From Candidatus Blautia intestinipullorum (GTDB lineage: Bacteria > Bacillota > Clostridia > Lachnospirales > Lachnospiraceae): DNA of 17,768 bases. A program made the position numbers and the translations under genes. Positions 14,204-17,768 of this stretch are shown piece after piece. The stretch is from NCBI GenBank assembly GCA_019120475.1, contig DWVA01000322.1, positions 1 to 17,768 of the forward strand, in the 5' to 3' direction. Each line of letters begins with the position of its first letter. The first letter of the stretch is position 1. The notes beneath the pieces are model-generated. The model did no database searches, was not told the DNA's origin, and saw only the letters and a program-made list of their open reading frames with translations.

Positions 14204-15124
14204 GTGAAAGAAGAAATCAGACAGAAATTTTGCGAGTTAATTGGAAAAGAGAGAGTACTATTTGAGGAGCCTATGAGCCGCCATACCACTTTCCGTATCG
14301 GCGGTCCGGCGGAGGTTTTTCTGATGCCGGAATCTTACGGGCAGATACAGAAAATCCTGAAACTGTGCCAAAAAGAAAAGATTCCCTTTTTTATTCTGGG
14401 AAACGGAAGCAACCTTCTGGTAAGCGACTCCGGATACCGGGGCGTGATCATCCAGATGGATCGCAATATGGGAGAGATCCGTCTGGAAGGCAATGAGATC
14501 CGCGCATGTGCGGGAGCTCTTCTGTCTTCCATCGCCGCGGCTGCCAAGAAAGCCTCTCTGACCGGATTTGAATTTGCCGGTGGGATCCCCGGCACTCTTG
14601 GAGGAGCGGTAATGATGAACGCCGGCGCTTACGGCGGAGAAATGAAGGATGTTTTAAAAGAAGTCACAGTTATGGATGCAGAGGGAGACATTATCGTACT
14701 TCCGGCGGATAAACTGGAAATGGGATACCGCACAAGCATCATAAAGACGGCGGGATATCTGGTCCTTGAAGCAGTGATCTCCCTGGAAAAAGGACGGGAG
14801 GAAGAGATCCAGGCGAAAATGAAGGAACTGGCGGACCGCAGGGTAGAAAAGCAGCCGCTGGAATTCCCAAGCGCCGGAAGCACCTTCAAGCGTCCGGAGG
14901 GATATTTTGCCGGAAAACTGATCATGGACAGCGGTCTGGGAGGATACCGGATCGGAGGAGCCCAGGTATCGGAAAAACACTGCGGATTTGTTATCAACGC
15001 AGGAGGGGCTACGGCCAAGGACGTGGTGGAACTGATGGATCATATCATCAATACCGTAAAAGAAAAGTTCGGCGTGACTCTGGAACCGGAAGTAAGATTT
15101 TTGGGGGATTTTGACAGGAGATAA
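14204..15124 (+). CDS. murB: UDP-N-acetylenolpyruvoylglucosamine reductase
   Basis: Reduces UDP-GlcNAc-enolpyruvate to UDP-MurNAc with NADPH, using bound FAD, an early step of peptidoglycan synthesis in the cytoplasm. The 306-residue product has HTTFRIGGPAEVF (27-39), GNGSNLLVSD (67-76), the FAD segment GFEFAGGIPGTLGGAVMMNAG (near 121-141), PSAGSTFKRP with the proton-donor Ser226 and LEPEVRFLG with Glu296, matching type II MurB. The start is GTG, supported by AGAGGA nine bases upstream; a nearby ATG at 14194 is in another frame that stops early. rapZ follows after three bases. Confidence 0.97.
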   Translation: MKEEIRQKFCELIGKERVLFEEPMSRHTTFRIGGPAEVFLMPESYGQIQKILKLCQKEKIPFFILGNGSNLLVSDSGYRGVIIQMDRNMGEIRLEGNEIRACAGALLSSIAAAAKKASLTGFEFAGGIPGTLGGAVMMNAGAYGGEMKDVLKEVTVMDAEGDIIVLPADKLEMGYRTSIIKTAGYLVLEAVISLEKGREEEIQAKMKELADRRVEKQPLEFPSAGSTFKRPEGYFAGKLIMDSGLGGYRIGGAQVSEKHCGFVINAGGATAKDVVELMDHIINTVKEKFGVTLEPEVRFLGDFDRR

Positions 15125-15127
15125 AGT

Positions 15128-16006
15128 ATGCGGCTTGTGATTGTTACCGGATTATCCGGCGCAGGAAAAACGACTGCGCTGAAAATGCTGGAGGATGCGC
15201 GCTATTTCTGCGTGGATAATCTTCCTATTCCCCTGATGGGGAAATTTGTATCGCTGATGGCCGGAAGCCAGGGAGAAGAGGTACAGAATGCAGCTATCGG
15301 AATTGACGCCAGAAGCGGACGCGCGTTAGATGAGCTGGAAGTGGAGCTTGACAAATTAAGCCGGCTGGGACAGAAATTTGAAATTCTGTTTCTGGACGCA
15401 GACGACAGGGTCCTTGTAAAACGATATAAAGAGTCAAGAAGAAGCCACCCGCTGGCAATGGCAGGGAGGGTAGACGAAGGAATCCGCCAGGAGCGGAAAA
15501 AAATGGAATTTCTCAAGGAAAGAGCGGATTATATCATTGATACCACCCATCTGCTCACCAGGGAACTGCGTAAGGAAATAGACCGGATCTTTGTAGACAA
15601 TGGCAAATTCCGGAATATGGTGATTTCAGTGCTTTCTTTTGGATTTAAGTACGGAATTCCCGAAGATGCGGATCTTGTCTTTGACGTCCGTTTCCTTCCA
15701 AATCCTTATTATGTGGACGAGCTTCGTCCCCATACAGGAATGGATGAGGATGTCTATCAGTATGTAATGGACAATCAGGTGGCAAGGGAATTCGCCGTAA
15801 AACTTGAGGACATGGTAAAGTTTTTGATCCCGAACTATGTAAAGGAAGGGAAAACCAGCCTGGTGATCGCCATCGGATGCACCGGCGGAAAGCACCGCTC
15901 TGTCACCTTGGCAAGAGTGCTTTATGACCGCCTGCTGGAAACAAAAGAATACGGAATCCGGCTGGAACACCGGGACATTGGCAAGGACGCCCTGCTGAAA
16001 AAATAG
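15128..16006 (+). CDS. rapZ: RNase adapter / nucleotide-binding protein RapZ (YvcJ)
   Basis: A 292-residue P-loop ATPase/GTPase. In Escherichia coli RapZ guides RNase E to the GlmZ small RNA and so tunes glucosamine-6-phosphate supply; in Bacillus the YvcJ protein has a less clear role. Walker A GLSGAGKT is at residues 8-15, a Walker-B-like FLDADD at 88-93, and the C-terminal RapZ signature GCTGGKHRSV at 250-259, with FGFKYGIPEDADLVFDVRFL at 171-190. Sequence length is usual. The AGGAG site overlaps the end of murB, so the two are translationally close. The order murB, rapZ, whiA, HPr-like gene resembles the yvcJ-yvcK-yvcL-crh group of B. subtilis, but a yvcK-like gene is absent. Confidence 0.96.
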   Translation: MRLVIVTGLSGAGKTTALKMLEDARYFCVDNLPIPLMGKFVSLMAGSQGEEVQNAAIGIDARSGRALDELEVELDKLSRLGQKFEILFLDADDRVLVKRYKESRRSHPLAMAGRVDEGIRQERKKMEFLKERADYIIDTTHLLTRELRKEIDRIFVDNGKFRNMVISVLSFGFKYGIPEDADLVFDVRFLPNPYYVDELRPHTGMDEDVYQYVMDNQVAREFAVKLEDMVKFLIPNYVKEGKTSLVIAIGCTGGKHRSVTLARVLYDRLLETKEYGIRLEHRDIGKDALLKK

Positions 16007-16053
16007 ATCCCGTGGAAAGCGGAAATCCAGGATAGAACAGGAGAGAACGGAAA

Positions 16054-17001
16054 TTGTCTTTTTCAGGGATGGTGAAGGAAGAACTTTCCAGACAGACCAG
16101 TACGGCAAGACACTGCAATATTGCGGAAACTGCGGCGCTTTTAAGCGCCTGCGGGAAACTGACAGCCAGAGGAACGCTGCGTATGCAGACAGAAAATTCA
16201 GCGGTTATAAGAAAATACTTTACATTGTTGAAGAAAACCTTTAATATAGAGACAGAAATCGCCGTCCGCGAAAGCCGTCAAATGAAGAAGGGGCATGTGT
16301 ATTATGTTGAACTGGTGGATAAGCAACAGATCCGCACGCTGCTTCTTGGTACCAAGCTTTCTGTGGACAGGGCGGACGGAGCGGCGCTCTGTCTGGAAAA
16401 CAGTCTGATCACACAGCAGACCTGTTGCAAAAGAGCGTTTATCCGCGGCGCTTTTCTTGCGTCCGGTTCTATGAGTGACCCGGAAAAGGGTTATCATTTT
16501 GAAATCGTATGTCCGGATGAGAGAAAGGCGGGGCAGCTCCAGATGCTGATTCGCAGTTTCCATATTGACGCCAAGGTTGTCCAGCGCAAAAAATCATATG
16601 TGGTCTATGTGAAAGAAGGCGCGCAGATTGTGGACATGCTGGCCGTCATGGAGGCGAACGTTGCGCTGATGAATCTGGAAAATATACGTATATTGAAGGA
16701 AATGCGCAATTCCGTAAACCGAAAAGTAAACTGTGAAATGGCAAATATCAATAAAACGGTAAATGCGGCAGTGAAGCAGATTGAAGACATAAAGTTGATT
16801 GAAAGCAAAATGGGTTTTCATAACCTGAATGAAGGTCTTGCAGAGATTGCTGAACTCAGGCTGCAGTATCCGGAAGCTACACTAAAAGAATTAGGTATGA
16901 TGTTAAACCCGCAGGTGGGGAAATCAGGAGTGAATCACCGTCTGAGAAAACTCAGCAGTATCGCTGATGAGCTGCGGGTCAACAAGGAGGAGTTATTATG
17001 A
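16054..17001 (+). CDS. whiA: DNA-binding protein WhiA
   Basis: Sporulation/division regulator homologous to Streptomyces WhiA and B. subtilis YvcL. The 315-residue product has a homing-endonuclease-like N-terminal domain (FIRGAFLASGSMSDPEKGYHFE near 129-150) and a C-terminal helix-turn-helix (TLKELGMMLNPQVGKSGVNHR). I use the TTG start because it gives MSFSGMVKEELSRQ, which matches the conserved WhiA N terminus, with AGGAGAG about ten bases upstream; the alternative ATG at 16069 would remove five of those residues. The stop overlaps the next ATG as ATGA. Confidence 0.95.
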   Translation: MSFSGMVKEELSRQTSTARHCNIAETAALLSACGKLTARGTLRMQTENSAVIRKYFTLLKKTFNIETEIAVRESRQMKKGHVYYVELVDKQQIRTLLLGTKLSVDRADGAALCLENSLITQQTCCKRAFIRGAFLASGSMSDPEKGYHFEIVCPDERKAGQLQMLIRSFHIDAKVVQRKKSYVVYVKEGAQIVDMLAVMEANVALMNLENIRILKEMRNSVNRKVNCEMANINKTVNAAVKQIEDIKLIESKMGFHNLNEGLAEIAELRLQYPEATLKELGMMLNPQVGKSGVNHRLRKLSSIADELRVNKEELL

Positions 17002-17252
17002 TTAAAAAACCAATCACCATTCAGCTCGCTACAGGGCTGGAGGCGCGCCCGGTTGCACAGCTGGTACAGGTGGCTAGCCAGTTTAACAGTGAGATTTATG
17101 TGGAAATCGGACAGAAAAAGGTTAATGCGAAGAGTATAATGGGAATGATGACCCTTGGACTGGATTCCGGAGAACAGATCACTCTTTCCGCAAACGGAGA
17201 GGATGAAGAAGCTGCGATGTCCAGTATAGAGAAATATTTAAGCAATCAGTAA
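16998..17252 (+). CDS. HPr-like protein with Glu at position 15, Crh-like
   Basis: An 84-residue HPr-fold protein. Canonical HPr has GIHARPA with the phosphorylated His15; here the sequence is GLEARPVA, so Glu15 replaces His15, and phosphotransfer in the PTS would be lost. Ser46 is kept (KSIMGMM, residues 45-51), so HPr kinase could still phosphorylate it. B. subtilis Crh has the same logic with Gln15, and crh lies directly after yvcL (whiA) just as here, so a Crh-like regulatory role in catabolite control is the best guess. Length and fold are typical. It is translationally coupled to whiA (ATGA overlap) with an AAGGAGG site, and a terminator follows at 17275. Confidence 0.85.
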   Translation: MIKKPITIQLATGLEARPVAQLVQVASQFNSEIYVEIGQKKVNAKSIMGMMTLGLDSGEQITLSANGEDEEAAMSSIEKYLSNQ

Positions 17253-17274
17253 GTAAATAAATGTGGCTGACCAG

Positions 17275-17319
17275 AAAGCATTGCCAGGAAAGAAGACCAG
17301 TTCCCGCGCAGTGCTTTTT
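17275..17319 (+). terminator. Intrinsic terminator after the HPr-like gene
   Basis: AAAGCATTGC (17275-17284) pairs with GCAGTGCTTT (17308-17317) with one G-U pair; an inner GGAA/TTCC stem (17287-17290 with 17301-17304) adds stability, and the run of five T residues (17315-17319) ends it. It closes the tcdA to HPr-like cluster. Confidence 0.75.
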
Positions 17320-17401
17320 GTTTGTGGATTTTCCGGAAAGACAGAAGTTCTTTCTTATATAAATGTATGGATATAAGTGCTGCAGATGTAAAGATTATAA
17401 G

Positions 17402-17430
17402 TTGACCGAAGGAAAAAAACAGGGTATAAT
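17402..17430 (+). promoter_or_regulatory. Sigma-A promoter of the right-end gene
   Basis: TTGACC at 17402-17407, 17 bases, then a perfect TATAAT at 17425-17430. Transcription would begin near 17437, ahead of the ATG at 17485. Confidence 0.8.
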
Positions 17431-17484
17431 GAGAACACTGAATAAAATGCAACCACCACAAAAACAGAAGTGAGGGATACTGAA

Positions 17485-17768
17485 ATGTCAAAATTTTTGA
17501 AGTTTATTGTACATTTTGTGATAGTATGTACGATTATACTGGTGCTGGCTTTGGCGCTTCCGCCGTTTTTCGGGATTAATACGGTGATCGTGGACAGCGC
17601 GGAAAAAGAAACGAATCTGCCGCTGGGGTCTGTTACATATGCCATTCCCACAAGAGTAGAGGATCTGGATCCGGGAGCACCGCTTCTGGTAGAGGATGAG
17701 GGAAAGACCTACCGCTATAATTTTATGAGTATAGATACGGAAAATCATATGGGAACCGTAACGGATCC
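17485..17768 (+). CDS. Membrane-anchored protein, start only (signal-peptidase-like?), cut by window end
   Basis: Ninety-four codons are visible and the frame stays open to the last base. The ATG follows a GAGGG site about eight bases upstream and lies about 50 bases after a strong promoter. Residues 7-29 are one N-terminal membrane segment, with the rest predicted outside. The part LPLGSVTYAIPTRVEDLDPG (45-64) recalls the S26 signal-peptidase pattern, in which a short motif like VGSVVYV is followed by a DI.VGD-type turn. The position where the catalytic SGSMEP should lie reads DSAEKET, with no such motif. It could be an inactive signal-peptidase-like protein or an unrelated one; the fold assignment is weak. 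Confidence 0.6.
   Translation, partial: MSKFLKFIVHFVIVCTIILVLALALPPFFGINTVIVDSAEKETNLPLGSVTYAIPTRVEDLDPGAPLLVEDEGKTYRYNFMSIDTENHMGTVTD

Noticed and set aside
14194..14265. ATG start for murB at 14194
   Set aside because: It is out of frame with MurB and reaches a stop after about 24 codons; the GTG at 14204 is in frame.

Overview
This window looks like a chromosomal segment of a spore-forming, Gram-positive anaerobe of the class Clostridia, most likely the family Lachnospiraceae. This is inferred from the gene content (spoIIA and spoVA sporulation genes, a valS T-box leader, whiA with an HPr-like gene), strong AGGAGG-type ribosome binding sites and the moderate GC content; no species marker is present. 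I see no rRNA, tRNA, CRISPR array, insertion sequence or phage gene. Almost every base is explained by core cell-envelope, translation, folate and sporulation genes.

Layout. Bases 1-469 hold the C-terminal end of an FtsX-type ABC permease. A sigma-A promoter and a valine T-box leader (about 503-805) then precede valS (845-3499) and a closely following LTA-synthase-like membrane sulfatase (3515-5536). A long hairpin ending in a T-run, interleaved with a sigma-A-like promoter (5567-5672), separates these from folC (5673-6977). folC is followed by a 50-residue unknown ORF (6974-7126) and an unnamed zinc-ribbon/TPR membrane protein (7138-8454), closed by a strong terminator at 8486-8513. A sigma-H-like promoter then leads into spoIIAA-spoIIAB-sigF (8593-10079), which controls the forespore sigma factor.

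The opposite strand (13241 down to 10064) carries a five-gene spoVA operon in the order spoVAB, spoVAC, spoVAD, spoVAE, spoVAA. It runs into sigF tail to tail with a 16-base overlap. Two sequences close to the sigma-G consensus lie in front of spoVAB and spoVAC. SigF switches on the early forespore programme and SpoVA proteins later move dipicolinic acid into the spore, so this is an early and a late forespore module arranged convergently.

The right third is a forward envelope/regulatory cluster: tcdA (13401-14150), murB (14204-15124), rapZ (15128-16006), whiA (16054-17001) and an HPr-like gene (16998-17252) that has Glu where HPr has its phosphorylated His15 but keeps Ser46, like Bacillus Crh. 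A terminator at 17275-17319 and a strong promoter at 17402-17430 follow. The window ends inside a membrane-anchored protein that faintly resembles a signal peptidase fold without its catalytic serine.

The most interesting points are the His15-to-Glu HPr at the crh position, the promoter-in-hairpin before folC, the convergent sigF/spoVA overlap with permuted spoVA order, and the unnamed zinc-ribbon/TPR protein with a Tyr/Asp/Glu tail. I found no clearly new defence or mobile system.
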